Positions 39,801 to 51,018 are shown, counted from the first letter of the stretch. The stretch: 64,000 bases of DNA from Melampsora larici-populina 98AG31 (GCF_000204055.1 NW_006768765.1:2801601-2865600); one strand, 5' to 3'. Notes: generated from the sequence alone by a model not told the origin. Numbers and translations: made by a program.

Positions 39801-41044
39801 CGTCCTCCAGGGCCATCCCCACACCACGTAAAGGTTATTGGGTATTATAGACCAGGTAGTCTTGGTGGAAGGACACACTTGAGGAGTTTAGACCAACTCC
39901 ACCATGGGAGAATCTAGGTTGGGATCCATTAGTTTGTTAATCCCTACTCAGTTCTCTACACGACTTGCCTTTTCCAGAAGCGGAATGGATTGTTAGTGTT
40001 CTATAGCTTGCGGCTGTACACTGAGGTCCATTCCCGAGGGAAATGAAAGAGAAGGGAGCAAGTGAGAGTCACACGTGTGAAACCTCAAAGGTATTGCATG
40101 GTTTGGGCACGGGTGAATTTAGAAGAAATAGAAGACAGGAAAAAGTTTTTTCTATCTTCCGTCTCATTTCTCTCTCTCTCATTGCACCACCAGTCTCTTT
40201 AGCGAGTCGCAGATTTCCTTTTATTCATTCTTAGGAAATTCTTTTTATAAAAACCCACCCACCTCCCGGGTTGAGAAGTCGAACCTTCTCAGGTCTGTTC
40301 TTGCCCCTCGGGCGGTACTCTCGGTGTAAACGGATTTATACACTCTCGAGAACTACCGTCCTCCAGGGCCATCCCCACACCACGTAAAGGTTATTGGGTC
40401 TTATAGACCAGGTAGTCTTGGTGGAAGGACACACTTGAGGAGTTTAGACCAACTCCACCATGGGAGAATCTAGGTTGGGATCCATTAGTTTGTTAATCCC
40501 TACTCAGTTCTCTACACGACTTGCCTTTTCCAGAAGCGGAATGGACTTACACTAAATTCCAGACAACGATTTCAGGAAGTGCACCCATTAGGGCAGCCAT
40601 CAACATTTTCTTCTCGTACTCCAAACGGATACCTTTGATCAAAGTTTTGATCTCGGACGGTGCTTTGTTCCTCTTTGAATCTTGCTTAGAAATAGCCTCA
40701 CAAAGCGTAACCAGCGTCCAATCCGATAATTTGCTTTCGAAAGTGTCAAGTTCTAGTCCAGGAAATCGAGACATGAAAACTGATTCTTCGAATTCTGCAT
40801 TGGTCTGCGGATTAGTGGTATCTTCGACTTCCGGATTAGTGGGATCAAGTAGATCTCTATCGTTATCTCCTTGATTTGAACCATCAGGTGATCCTTCTTC
40901 AATCAAATGAGTTGATGTCGAATTACGGCCGTTTGATTTAACTTTTTTAGGTTTGGTTCGAGAACCTTTGGACTTTTTAGTCTTGGCGGATTTCTTGTGA
41001 GTGGGGATAGAGGCATCTTGGCGATGAGATCGTGTGGAAACCAT
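30876..41044 (-). CDS. Accessory gene of the KDZ element, HMG-box-like region
   Basis: Five exons on the minus strand, 41044-40551, 32385-32306, 32192-31788, 31713-31465 and 31393-30876, close in phase to 581 codons plus a stop with no internal stop. Residues 1-165 are hydrophilic, with a basic cluster (KKSKGSRTKPKK) that could direct nuclear import. Residues about 170-235, from NPWIRFLAF to WTARNQQVAKIWKTLS, have the aromatic and Leu/Lys spacing of an HMG box, suggesting DNA binding; this is by eye only. A compact segment around GWTQVYSNDTSFANW follows. The tail is Lys- and Ser/Glu-rich and ends in acidic residues. The first intron is 8165 nt because the DIRS element sits near its 5' splice site. 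The gene diverges from the KDZ transposase. I do not know its function; a helper or regulatory role in transposition is a guess. Confidence 0.6.
32444..32707 (+). repeat. DIRS repeat A1
   Basis: A 264-bp left copy matching 39990-40253 base for base as far as I can see. It starts TTGTTAGTGTTC and ends TTTTATAAAAA. It probably holds the promoter. Confidence 0.9.
32841..33458 (+). CDS. DIRS upstream frame, basic/acidic, function unknown
   Basis: A frame of 205 codons starts at ATG, is rich in Lys, Glu and Ser, and has the strongly basic run KGRKKKKKTSKKRRGKEKE. No folded domain is visible. Its composition resembles the N-terminal part of the Gag-like frame downstream (Lys/Ser-rich), so it may be an upstream piece of the same protein separated by a decayed or spliced segment (33459-33976), or an independent first ORF. 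It ends in TAA. About 500 bp of non-coding DNA separates it from the next frame. Confidence 0.45.
   Translation: MWRQLKRKSTSTPTYQSKRMIEAMNQEEEKKKTHAQKLKEQAEDRLKRANSRAPPTEASNLPDPGSTVMGGKQSGSISVDQEGDLPMSEGKEMKSAATVEVEKDVGLDPKDQENRVDGGSDSSDFDQLSSGSSKGRKKKKKTSKKRRGKEKEARKEDSSTDNNSSVDLNKSYKYLIEDDLRKLQLSPSDSFLATPLHTWSPGDVE
33977..35356 (+). pseudogene. DIRS Gag-like protein with internal TGA
   Basis: The frame begins at ATG 33977, with a Lys-rich coiled segment (residues 20-80), long Ser/Asp tracts (about 80-150), and then a folded region from about residue 160 (KAFKRFRKYVPLSVFRR, MVKYKCWMVGLRYHLAI) that resembles the alpha-helical Gag-like domain of DIRS-type elements. A TGA at 35192-35194 interrupts a Gly-Arg-rich stretch. 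The same frame continues past it for 54 codons (GRGGGYGYYQNQ...) to a TAA at 35354-35356, which would make an RGG-type nucleic-acid-binding tail. The TGA is therefore probably a CGA-to-TGA mutation in an Arg codon. The protein would package element RNA. Confidence 0.65.
35724..37812 (+). CDS. DIRS reverse transcriptase / RNase H
   Basis: The enzyme would copy element RNA to DNA and remove the template. I choose ATG 35724; the frame extends upstream without another good start. The reverse transcriptase fold covers about residues 90-440, with LRLINNLSYPK, LVDWAKASRQLGV, and the catalytic block FRWVDDNLIL, where the common YxDD is VDD. RNase H follows with VGDAAASYG, WAETVAIRLG, LTDNTTTQ and KDNEADALSRG. 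A 103-nt GT-AG intron (37232-37334) falls exactly within the first RNase H acidic block, and splicing joins Tyr-Gly to Ile-Gly in frame. The 3' end overlaps the recombinase start by 26 nt in another frame. No broken codon was seen. Confidence 0.85.
37787..38899 (+). pseudogene. DIRS tyrosine recombinase, C-terminus altered
   Basis: The enzyme would integrate circular element DNA by site-specific strand exchange. The 370-codon frame has the N-terminal SAM-like core-binding region (residues about 40-150) and the catalytic domain with Arg in GTARLGEL and the HxxR box in YGHSFRIGGAS. The nucleophilic Tyr expected some 30-35 residues after HxxR is not found; the last 40 residues (TLPALKRFPDGN to the stop) look out of register, so a small indel after about 38800 is likely. 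I treat the gene as probably inactive. The start overlaps the end of the RNase H frame. Confidence 0.75.
38900..39712. other. DIRS 3' non-coding segment
   Basis: About 0.8 kb between the recombinase stop and repeat B1, with no gene. It should hold the 3' UTR. Confidence 0.6.
39713..39989 (+). repeat. DIRS repeat B1
   Basis: First copy of B, beginning GGGTTGAGAAGCC and ending CCAGAAGCGGAATGGA. It directly abuts A2 without spacer. Confidence 0.9.
39990..40253 (+). repeat. DIRS repeat A2
   Basis: Second copy of A. The B1-A2 junction provides the template bridging the two ends in the proposed circular intermediate. Confidence 0.9.
40268..40545 (+). repeat. DIRS repeat B2
   Basis: Second copy of B, separated from A2 by a 14-nt C-rich linker (CCCACCCACCTCCC). 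Its last base abuts the 5' splice site of the host gene on the minus strand. Confidence 0.9.
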
Positions 41045-41690
41045 TGGATTGATTTAAATTGATCCGTTCGAAAAGGTGAGAGCTTGCAGTTGAAAGAAAA
41101 CGAGAAAGCTTGATACAGAGCATGTGTAGCCAAAATAGTTGGTTGGGGTTCACAACCTCCATAAGCACATACCTCATACACCATCTAAATAGCAAATTAT
41201 CCGGTTCCATCCATGCGCTCAACTTTTGGGAACTCAAAGCATCAAATGAGATCGAGTTGATTCAACTCGATCTTGGAATTGTTAAGCAGCTTGGATTAAC
41301 AATGTGAACCATCCTAACTTAACATCCACTCTATTTTTTATTTTGAATTCAACAACTATTCATAAGTACGGTGACTGATTCAAAGTATTAATCAAGACTT
41401 TATCTAAAGTTATTAGATCTTTCAGCTCAATCTGTTTATTTGGTGGCTTAACTTCTCTAAAATTTCAAATGTGTTCATTAGTGGTAGCCCAAGATAAAAA
41501 CTGTTCTTCAAAGTTTGTCTTAATTAGGAAAAGAATAAAATAATCTGTTTTGACTGCTATCTATTGAGATGATGATAATAGCCATCATCTAAAATAGCAT
41601 CAAAGTATGTACTGAGGTACTTATTTGTATGTCTGAAGAGCATGCTAGGAATCACCTAATTCTGGATAAATGGGAAACAATATCAAATAA
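41045..41690. promoter_or_regulatory. Upstream region of the minus-strand accessory gene
   Basis: AT-rich non-coding DNA directly upstream of the ATG at 41044. The promoter must lie here, but I see no specific motif. Confidence 0.35.
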
Positions 41691-42400
41691 GCAATCTTCA
41701 ACTTTCCAACATCTTGAATATGTTTAAGTAGAGTGTGTACTTGAGCGGGAGAGAAACCTATGAATTTCCATATTCAAACAAGATTTTGAGAAGGAAGATG
41801 TGTAGATATGAAAAAAGTTGAATAATGAAAGTTGTTGGGCGCGTAGGAAAGAATGTTTAACAAAGAAGCAATCTTCCACTTTCCAACATCTTGAATATGT
41901 TTAAGTAGAGTGTGTACTTGAGCGGGAGAGAAACCTATGAATTTCCATATTCAAACAAGATTTTGAGAAGGAAGATGTGTAGATATGAAAAAAGTTGAAT
42001 AATGAAAGTTGTTGGGGGTGTAGGGAAGCATATTTGACAAAGAAGGATTCACTTAATTTCCCACATATTCAATGTGCTTGAGGTGTGTTTCCACCTGAAC
42101 GGGAGAGAAAATCATGAATTTGCATATTGCAGCGGTTTTTTGAAAGGGAAGATGTGGAGATATGAAGAAAGTTGAATAATGAAAAGTGTTGGGCGTATAG
42201 GAAAGCATATTTTCCAAAGAAGCAATCAGCAAATTTCCAACATCTTGAATATGTTTGAGTGGAATTTGTGTAAAATTTTGAGTGAAACCCTTGTGAAGTT
42301 TGGGTTGACCAATTTTGCATAACTCTTGTTGCCATATCTGATGGATATTGTCCAGCCTACACGTTGATGACGTATCTCAGCAGCTGCGCTCTCCTCTGGG
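41691..42400. repeat. Tandem array of about 176-bp units
   Basis: At least three full units start near 41691, 41867 and 42043, and a partial fourth near 42218. Shared blocks include CCAACATCTTGAATATGTTT, TGAGCGGGAGAGAAACC and AAAAGTTGAATAATGAAA. The first two are almost identical and later ones drift. The array runs into the assembly gap. Confidence 0.85.
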
Positions 42401-42420
42401 GGGGTTTTGGTTACCTTTTT

Positions 42421-42520
42421 NNNNNNNNNNNNNNNNNNNNNNNNNNNNNNNNNNNNNNNNNNNNNNNNNNNNNNNNNNNNNNNNNNNNNNNNNNNNNNNN
42501 NNNNNNNNNNNNNNNNNNNN
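42421..42520. other. Assembly gap (100 N)
   Basis: A run of exactly 100 N, so the true length is probably unknown. It lies between direct and inverted copies of the same repeat, a likely cause of the assembly break. Confidence 0.98.
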
Positions 42521-42828
42521 GATCTAGATCGAAATGCATTTTCTCAAACACACTGTTCAAACGCCTTCAAATCTAATCAGAATATATTGGTCGATATCGA
42601 AAATTGGATGACTCACTTACACTTCATGTCAATTGAATCTCAATCCCAACACAATCAAACTCAAACTTGAATCAAGCAAAGGATGCCACTATAGAGTGCT
42701 CCCAGTTTTGGGGAATTCTAACTCGTGATTAGTATTTCATGTTGGATTCTAGATTTTCTTACAAAACTGACACATTAGTTTCGTGGATCTAGAAACATGG
42801 CTTATCCTTGAAAGTGTGATCAGGTCAC

Positions 42829-43050
42829 TTCATTATTCAACTTTTTTCATATCTACACATCTTCCTTCTCAAAATCATGTTTGAATATGGAAATTCATAG
42901 GTTTCTCTCCCGCTCAAGTACACACTCTACTTAAACATATTCAAGATGTTGGAAAGTTGAAGATTGCTTCTTTGTTAAATATGCTTTCCTACGCGCCCAA
43001 AAAGTTTCATTATTCAACTTTCTTCATATCTCCACATCTTCCTTCTCAAA
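42829..43050. repeat. Inverted copies of the 176-bp unit
   Basis: Reverse complement of the array at 41691-42400: one nearly full copy at about 42829-42998 and a partial one to about 43050. Together with the left array this forms a large inverted repeat around the gap. Confidence 0.8.
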
Positions 43051-43603
43051 ATAGTATCAACTTTGACTCCTTCTTTGGTGGAATGATCACTGGACTGAAA
43101 GAAGTAAGAGTAAGAAAATTGCAAAATCTGATATGAGCGCAGTAAGCAATTGTAGGACCAGACATGAAACAAACAGAGGAGATAGATCAATTATTGCCTT
43201 AACTCACAATCAACAATATTGAATAGAGTTGTCATATATCACGCTCCAAAGTACTTCTGTTTCCAAAACAAGTATGTACATTTTCATCCTGATATAACTA
43301 TTGTCATCATGATTATTCTAAACCATGACATTTTACAGTTTCCCATCGATCTGTTAGAAAGGACTTTTCATATCTAAATCAGCTGATAGCTGAACTAAAC
43401 CAGCCCATTAAATTGTATCCAAATGAGTTGATAGCTTTACGAACCAAATATCTACTCTGAGATCTATACTATGTTTCAGGTCAGAGCTCGGGATTAGATA
43501 ATGTGTGCTTGTTATGCACTATCTCAGATTCTTATACAGGGATTTGAAATTGTATTCTTGAGGTCGTAACCCAAAAGAAAATCTCTTGTTGTAAATACAT
43601 ACC
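43051..43603. other. No gene recognised
   Basis: AT-rich interior DNA of the KDZ-type element with no coding frame. Confidence 0.4.
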
Positions 43604-43609
43604 ATTTAC

Positions 43610-46575
43610 TACGGAAGCCGTGACGTGAAGTGACCGCCACCGTTTTTTCAAAACTTCGATTTTCGGTTTGGATCCCACTATTTAGAGCCCTCGGAACAGT
43701 ATCCGGCGCCCCCTCTCGGGTCGGACACCAGGCTACAAACACTTCAGGCGCCCCTTTTAAAAAAAGGGGCTCCTGATTGGGGCTCCCACATTTCATCTCA
43801 TCTTGTGTATTTATACTTATCCTCCATTGTTCATTGAAGGATTTCCTCTTTTGTATTTACATGATACACCTTTAACCTTGAACCCTCTGAAGTAAGCGAA
43901 GTAAAATACTGAGCCAATGTCACTTTGATGATAGTCCGAGAAGCTGAGCTTGATAAGCACACAAGACCACATGCATCGGCATGAACATATCTTATGCATC
44001 GGGGGTTGATACAAGATATCGGTCTTAAAACATAAGATGGGACATTGGTAGATAATACATCATTTTGACTGGACCGAAGATATACGAGGCAAAAAAGGGG
44101 ATTGTTAATGCCTCAAATATGTAAGCTCAACTCAACTCTTTTGAATTTGAATTGAGACTATCCCAGTCAAAAAAGAATAGATTTAAAAAAAATCAACTCG
44201 GCTTCTTGTCCTTGTTTTTCCCATCAAGAGCGCTGAATGCTAATCTATACGGCAAGCTCCTGACAGTATCTTTAGCCGTCTTGATGTTCAAGAACCCAAA
44301 CAAAGATGTTTGAATATTTTCATTGCTTTAATTTCAGTTATACAAGACTACACCGTGCTAGAAAGTGTACAAAGATGAAGTTTGTTTTGAACAAGTGTTG
44401 AGTAAGTGTAATGACTCATTCAGTTGGGCCCTTGAGTTTGATATCTGGTTCCTGAAAAACAAGGGAAGGAATCAGTATAGGAAATGGTTTGGCAATATAT
44501 ACAAAGGAAACTGTTTGGACAGACCAAGATTTCATCGCAAGTTGATTGGTGAGTGAGATGACATTGAACACCATATGGTTACCTTCTAAGGTATCTTTAA
44601 TCGGCTCAAAGACTTGACCTAAACCTTTGTCATCTACATTGTTTAAAAAATGTTCAATGGTTTTGAACATCTGCTATTTAGTTTGAGTAAAGTGAGTAAA
44701 TGTTTTTAAAACATGACATAAAGTGTAAAACCTGAGTTATGTAGATTCGATAAAGCTGGAGGATCCAAGTTTGTTGGTTTCGATGACCTGCAGTGAAATG
44801 AGAAGCATTCAAGTTGAGGTAATGCTGACAGTGATCTTGATATTGAGTCTAGATTGGGAGTTCTTGATGCTGATCCTATGCTGAGTCTAGATCAGATTTG
44901 AATTTTGAGTCATATCTTGTCTTGGATGAGATTAGTAATGATTTTAAATGTTTGATGGTTTTATAAGCTTGAATTTATCGAGGAGGAACTGCTAGGTTGA
45001 TGTAAGGTTGATGGGTGTGTTGAAGGTTGTTGTTTGAAGTTTGAATATGTGATCAGTGGGGGGGACAGGAAAGAAGGAAAAGTTCAACAAGGAGTGACTT
45101 GAGGGGCCGATGTCCGTGCAGTCATGGGGCCGGTCCGGGCGCAAAAGAACTTAGGTTCCCTTTCGTTTGCTTCAATGATGTTTGTCGCCCCATCGAGGAT
45201 GGAAGGGCACCAAAAATGTCAAATAAAGGGCTCATCTGTGAAGTTGTGCCCCCGTGAGGAGCCCTCAAGGAGCCCTCAGGGTCCGACTCAGCAAAACTTA
45301 GGCTGATAGTGCTCGGGTTTTGACGGGCCACACGGGTATTGATCAAAACTCGAGGGGCGCCGGATATTGCCCAAGGGGGCGCTAAATAGTGGGATCCTTT
45401 CGGTTTTTGGTTTTTGGTTTTTGGAATTTGGGCATTTCCTTCAATTTTTGATACACACCACGGGCTACCATCACCGAGAACACCAACTGACACCATCACC
45501 ACCACCAAGGGAGAAGAAGAATTTTGAAAAGCAACCATGCCTCCCTCTCAATTTACAGTGAGTCGGTCAAATTGCTCGACCGATTCAACTCTTGTGCCTT
45601 CAAATATCCAGACCTCAAATCTTATCAACTTCAATCGTATCAATCAATACCAAAGTATTGGAGCTCGCCGATTTGACTGTGATCCTACTACACATCAAAG
45701 TCGAATTGGCGAGCTCTTATCTCAACACCTGTTGTGTTAACCTTTTAAATTTCTTCTTTAACTTCTTATCGATCCATTAATTCTTACACTAACTACACAT
45801 CAAAATGCTGAATTGGCTGGCCCTCATCTGAACAAAAAAATTACATAAGTATCTTTCAATTGCAAAGAGTATAATCACAAATCATGGTGATTACAATCTG
45901 GAACCTGATCATTTCACAGAGTTTGTATCACTTACTTATTGATTGTTTTACACAACTTACGACATTTCAATCATGAGGCTGTTTTAAAAAATGTATGCCA
46001 AGTATTTTTGATTATTCTGAGTTCTCAAACAATTGAGGTTGATCTTGACAATCACCTCCTCAAAATTCAACCTATTTGGAAAACCAACAGTTTCTTTGAT
46101 CAGAAAGGTTGTTGATTGATTGAGGGGTAGGTGATTTGTAACTGTAAATGATACCAAGTCAATTACAAGTTTATTGACTGTAAAGGATACCAAGTTGATT
46201 GAGTGAGTGATAATTGAAACAAGTCTGGACTTTGATAAAAGATACTCGAGCTGGGTGGTGGTGGTGATAGCTAGATTGGTGAAAAGACAAGTGTGAAAAA
46301 ATAGCTGGGTGGTGGGTGGTGATGTTGGTAGCTAGCTGGTGGTGAAAAGACAGATGTGGAAAAAAATGCTCGGTGGTGGGTGCTGAGTAAAAATACGAGT
46401 GTGGAATAAACCCTTGGTGGTGGTGATGGTGTCAGTTGGTGTTCTCGGTGATGGTAGCCCGTGGTGTGTATCGAAAATTGAAGGAAATGCCCAGATTCCA
46501 AAAACCGAAAACCAAAAACCGAAAACCGAAGTTTTGAAAAAACGGTGGCGGTCACTTCACGTCACGGCTTCCGTA
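43610..46575. mobile_element. Non-autonomous element with about 190-bp inverted ends
   Basis: The ends start TACGGAAGCCGTGACG and continue through ACCGCCACCGTTTTTTC, the Gly/Pro-like TTTTCGG/TTTTTGG runs and CACCATCACC blocks to about 190 bp. The flanks share ATTTAC on both sides (43604-43609, 46576-46581), a six-base match that may be the target duplication. A MULE-type element at 43670-45397 has landed inside the left end and split it. Without it the element is about 1.2 kb and non-coding. I cannot assign the superfamily. Confidence 0.65.
43670..45397. mobile_element. Non-autonomous MULE of the same family as 50599-56643
   Basis: A 1728-bp element with ends GGATCCCACTATTTAGAGCC and, complemented, GGATCCCACTATTTAGCGCC. 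The exact 9-bp duplication is TTTCGGTTT at 43661-43669 and 45398-45406. Its right 280 bp resemble the right end of the autonomous element at 56370-56643 (GGTCCGACTCA, GTGCTCGGGT, and GGATCC at the tip). It has no transposase and is presumably mobilised in trans. Confidence 0.8.
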
Positions 46576-46581
46576 ATTTAC

Positions 46582-46810
46582 GGACCCAGGGGTCCTTTTG
46601 CTTGGCGAGTAACACGCACTCAATGGGGAGATGTCTGTTCGAGTTAATGATCAAATCGATGCTTTGGCACTGGTGGTAATTCTTAGTGTCACCCTGGTTA
46701 GTCCTAGTTTATCCAACTCCTGTTGGAAAATACCGTGCATCACTCTGTTCAAACCTCGGAATTTCATTATCTCTTTGCAATCTTTTATCTTCATTTTAAC
46801 AACATCCACA
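46582..46810 (+). promoter_or_regulatory. Upstream region of the KDZ transposase
   Basis: A short stretch between the non-autonomous element and the ATG at 46811. It must hold the current proximal promoter and 5' leader. The nested element inserted about 230 bp upstream of the start and may have displaced upstream control sequences. Confidence 0.35.
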
Positions 46811-49800
46811 ATGCCCCTACCTGGCGAAAACATCCCAATGCCACAGAAGCGAGCAAAGAAGCCCACCACAAAAAAAGGCAGTGTAGCCACTCAGCGATTC
46901 GCAGCCCTGCAAGCAAAAGAAGATGAAGCGGCCCGAAAGGCCATCGCGGCGTTGAATCGACCTGCCCCTGACCAGCCCGTCGAACAACCTGTAGATCCCA
47001 ACGCATATGTATATGATGCCTTGACTAGGGATGATGGTAATGATCCAGCTCGTTCTAGTGATGGCGAAGGAAACGAAAATCCGGTCAATCGAGCCGAGTA
47101 CTATAGAAGCACTACATATCAAGAACGCGCACTTAGAGAAGAGGCTCACTGGGCAGCAGTTCTACCCAAGGTGTTCCCGGCTTTTATGATCTGTAGCCGA
47201 CAAACGTATCAATGGTGTGATCGCGTATCGTGGAATCAAGACTGGAATCGTGACTGTAGATGCAAAGACTGGCAACGACGAACAGTCGAAGTAGACACAA
47301 TTGATTTGACAAGTAAGATTAATCATCTTCTCTACGCTATCAAAAGAATTGTGTAGTGAACTGAGGACTTGACACACCCACTCAGGCCGGATGAAGCTCT
47401 CCGTTGTGGTGTGTGATTGCACATCCGACTTGGTGCGGCTAGTTCGGCTCGGATACATGGGTTCCAAACCAATTCTTCCACGTACAGCATTCTCTATTCG
47501 ATTGCTTCGGTTCCACCATACGTTATGGAAGAATTCAAGTGTTCGAATTGCTGCCTTCACCGAGACAATGGATGAATACCTAGATCCTCGAAATAGCTTG
47601 TTTCAGGTTCCGGGTACTGATCAGGTTAGTATTTCCTTTCATATTTGAAGTTGAATGTCCTTAGATGATCTTAGCACTTCTAATTGACAGACTCGACATC
47701 TGCGCCGGTGTTTCTCAGCAGCAGTTGATGCATACCGAGAAATGCTGCGCATGGAGGAGGAAATGGTGTCATCAGCACTGCGTTTAACACCTATGGACGA
47801 ATTAGCCGCGAAGTGCCCTAGCTGTCTTGGTCCTAACGTTCCTGGCAAGCGACCTGACGAACCAGACCCCATCGCATGTCTGGATGCGAATTTCCAGCAA
47901 CGTCGACACCTGATGGCAAGTGCTGCGTGGCGGGGTGAATCTCGAGTTATACCATCAATTTTCCTCTCGCCAGCCCAAGTTCTAACTTGGAAAGTCAAGA
48001 TGGGACCTGTTAATCAGCGAGTCAACACTTCTTGACCTGTAGATGACGTAGTGGTGAGAAGTTCATGCCTTGTATTGTAGATATGGGGTGATTGACGCTG
48101 TTTCTCGACCTTTCTCAACACAGGATCCGTGCAGCGCACAGCATACGGCAGCAAATGATACCCGAGGCACCCAGACCTGGCGTGGCTGCGATGAGACGGG
48201 GTTGATGGGTATGGCTTGTCGCCATGACATCTTACTCAAGTTCATCAATATTGTTCAATCAGGAGAACGGTAGGTCCAATACATCTATTTGATGAACTGT
48301 CTGTATGATACAGATTCTGCATGGTGACTCACATACAATCTATGTATACTTCAGTGGCTATTATCCTCTCGCAATGCTTGATTGGATCTTACAAACTACT
48401 ACGAACGCGGCTGGTGAAGTGCCAAGGTTTGGAATCCTATACGACATAGGATGTAACTTGGAGAAGAGTATTATTAAGGTGAATTTGTAAACCTTTATGT
48501 AGGAAATCCATTTGACCAATAGTGTTGTTCCATGTTGGTGAGCAGCGGGAGTTGTTTGTTCAACAGCGGAGGGCTGAAAGGTTGAAGTTCGGCACCAGCG
48601 TCTTTCACTCTTACGTCCATCAATGGGCTTGTCAATTACAATACAACCCCAGGTTGAATGACGACTGGGGACTTTCGGATGGAGAAGGGTTGGAGCGAGT
48701 TTGGGCCGGCCTGGCCCAGTTAGTTGGAGCTTTGAGATATTCAACAAAGGCTCACAGACTTTGTGCGTTAGCTTTGCGAACACGGCACACTAATGAGGGT
48801 AAGAGAAAGCGATCAGGTGGGTTACATTTTAAGTAGTCATCGGTGTAATATCACCCAGTTCTTACCCTTGATGTATACTTTCAACAGTACAATGGTTGTT
48901 GGCGCGGCTAGTATCTAGTAAGAAAACAAACGAACAGAGCATTCGGAAGTTGAATGCATTGCGACAAAAAAATGCTACATATACAAATCAATACTTCAAA
49001 GTGCAGTGGACTAAGCAAAGAGCTAGTCAGCTGCATGCCATGGTCAACGTGACTTCAAAGCTCTTGACTCCAATGATCAACCGCTTGGTTGAGCTGGAAG
49101 ACCAGCATCGAGAGGCTGAGTTGGTAACGTTCCTTTTTCAGAGCAATCATGTGCTATTAATTCAAGTGAGGCATGATTTCTTCTTTAGGAACGAACTCAA
49201 AGCTCTGCGAGCCAAACAGAGACAGTGTCGCACTGCGGCGGAAAAACGTAAAATATTGCATATACCGCAGACTTTACTCATCATCGAAGAGCAGATCAAT
49301 GAATTGGTGGATGAGCTTGGAGGTGATCACTACCGAGAGATGCCCGGTGCAAAAAGTTTGCACCACTCCCTCCGAAGTTGTATCTCAAACTTAAAGCTTA
49401 CATCTTCTTTTCATCTTAGCACCTAAAGGCCGACTACTCATTAGAATACGAGTGGCAAAGACTAAGCTTTACGGCGCCAAAGTGGATGTGTATGAGAGCC
49501 AGAGGAAAAACGACGAGAGAGAAGGTATGTTACATTTGTTGCCACAACACAACTAACTACAGGAGATATTCAAATGGCATGATTTGAACAGGTACAAGGA
49601 TGCAACAACGGTCAAAAAAGCACTTGAGAGAAAAACAAAAATCATTGAAAGACAAGTACACAATTTTTTTGCGTAATGTGAATAAGTTTAATACCGAGTT
49701 TAATCCACAACAGCCGATCGAGTGCCCCTCAGTTGAGGAGATCCAGAGGTTGCCCCTGACCGACCACTTTTGGGACATTGGTCAACTCACACATCCAGGT

Positions 49801-50569
49801 GAGGCGTGGGCGGCGGATCCAGACACTCGGGATGGGATCCGAGCTTACCTTGAGCTGAGCCATTCTCAGGATGAGCTACGTCGGGTGGGTCGCGAATGCA
49901 GACAATCAGCTAAGTGGGCTTTGGAAATGCAGGACAAACTGGCAGTCTTATTGACAGCCCTAGAACTCGAAGGTCAGTTTTAGGCTCATTCATGAAAGTG
50001 GTTTATTTGAAACAATCGAGACAGTGGATAAATTTTATACTGACCCTGATTTCTTCAAAGATGGTGATACCGAAACCGTGGCAAACCAATGGCTAGCTGG
50101 CCTTGTTCGGCCCACTGCAGCAACTGCAACAGAACGATTGGAAATCAGCAAGAAGGTCCTCAGGGCTATTTACACACGGTTCAGCCAAGATCAAGCCCGT
50201 TTGTGTATGGTGTGGAATGTCAAGATGTGTGAGGTGATTGATAAAACCCGGGTGTACAGCGAACTATTGCAAGGAGAAGAAGAGTCAATTAAGCTTCGGT
50301 GGTTGGCTTTGGTGGGAGAAAGTAGGCTGAGATGGAAGGCAGCTACTGAATCGGATATTGTGATTTCAAATCCCCTGGACGAAGCCGAGTTGGCTGAACT
50401 TAACTTTGGCCTTCTTGAACTAAATGTGAACAAGGAGGTCGGATACGATGATAACCAAATGGAGAATCTCGAAGTTGATGATGTAGTCCCCATGGAAGAT
50501 GGGATGGATGATCGGATAGTTGGCCAAGCGGATGACATGGAAGGTGATGGTATGGTTGAAGTCGATTGA
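46811..50569 (+). CDS. KDZ-family transposase
   Basis: This would be the cut-and-paste enzyme of the 27.7-kb element. Start ATG 46811. Clear exons are 46811-47312, 47386-47624, 47691 to about 48000, then a less certain stretch, then one ending 48269, 48355-48478, 48546-48798, 48888-49123 and later exons to a TGA at 50567-50569. KDZ landmarks are the N-terminal CSRQTYQWC/CRCKDW cysteine-rich segment, CLDANFQQRRH (first Asp), RGTQTWRGCDETGLMGM, the YDIGCNLEK block (second Asp), FHSYVHQWACQ, and SDGEGLERVW (acidic). A coiled, charged C-terminus follows. Two junctions, about 48000-48131 and 49124-49189, do not close in frame under simple GT-AG splicing, so small indels or unusual splicing are possible. 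I recognise the family with confidence; the exact protein is approximate and it may be inactive. Confidence 0.75.
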
Positions 50570-51018
50570 ACATGTGTTATTGAAATGAAATATTTTAAGG
50601 ATCCCACTATTTTCCGCCCCCGGATCAATATCCGGAGCCCCCTCTCGGACCGGGTTCTAGGGCGACAAGCCATTTGCCGCCCCTTTTGAAAAAATAGGGC
50701 CCACATGACAGGCTCCATCCTTTTCGATTTCAAAAACATTTCTTTCACTTTTCCTTGTTTTCAAATCTCCTTCTCACATTTCACTTCCTTGACAGTTTTA
50801 GGAGCACAACGGTTGGTATGTGGCATAAATTCGCATAGCATAGCTTAAATTGAACATCGGGGCATAAGGGCATACAAGCTTTCAAAAAAAAGCCTGGAAG
50901 TAGAAGTAGAAAAGGCAGACAACAGATTCTTGATCATGCACAAAACAATTGACATCAACCGACAAATGAGAGACAGACACATGACTTCCTACATAGATAA
51001 CAAAGTAGACAAAAAACA

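Larger units (their letters stand above)
32444..40545 (+). mobile_element. DIRS-class retrotransposon, PAT/Ngaro-type split direct repeats
   Basis: This 8.1-kb element has the layout A1 - genes - B1 A2 B2. A is 32444-32707 and 39990-40253, and B is 39713-39989 and 40268-40545; the copies are near identical. Split direct repeats with a tyrosine recombinase in place of an integrase define PAT-like and Ngaro elements. Genes in order are a Gag-like protein, reverse transcriptase with RNase H, and tyrosine recombinase. No target duplication is present, as expected. I see no methyltransferase or hydrolase domain. It lies in the first intron of the minus-strand KDZ accessory gene. Confidence 0.88.

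Noticed and set aside
40043..40234. A 63-codon frame repeated identically at 32497 and 40043
   Set aside because: It lies wholly in DIRS repeats A1 and A2; identity comes from the repeat, and no protein family is evident.
41691..43050. CRISPR-like array because of regular repeats
   Set aside because: Units are contiguous 176-bp copies with no spacers, in a eukaryotic transposon; it is a tandem repeat.
50591..50607. A 9-bp duplication for the large MULE
   Set aside because: Only eight bases (TATTTTAA) match on both sides; adding a ninth on either side gives a mismatch.
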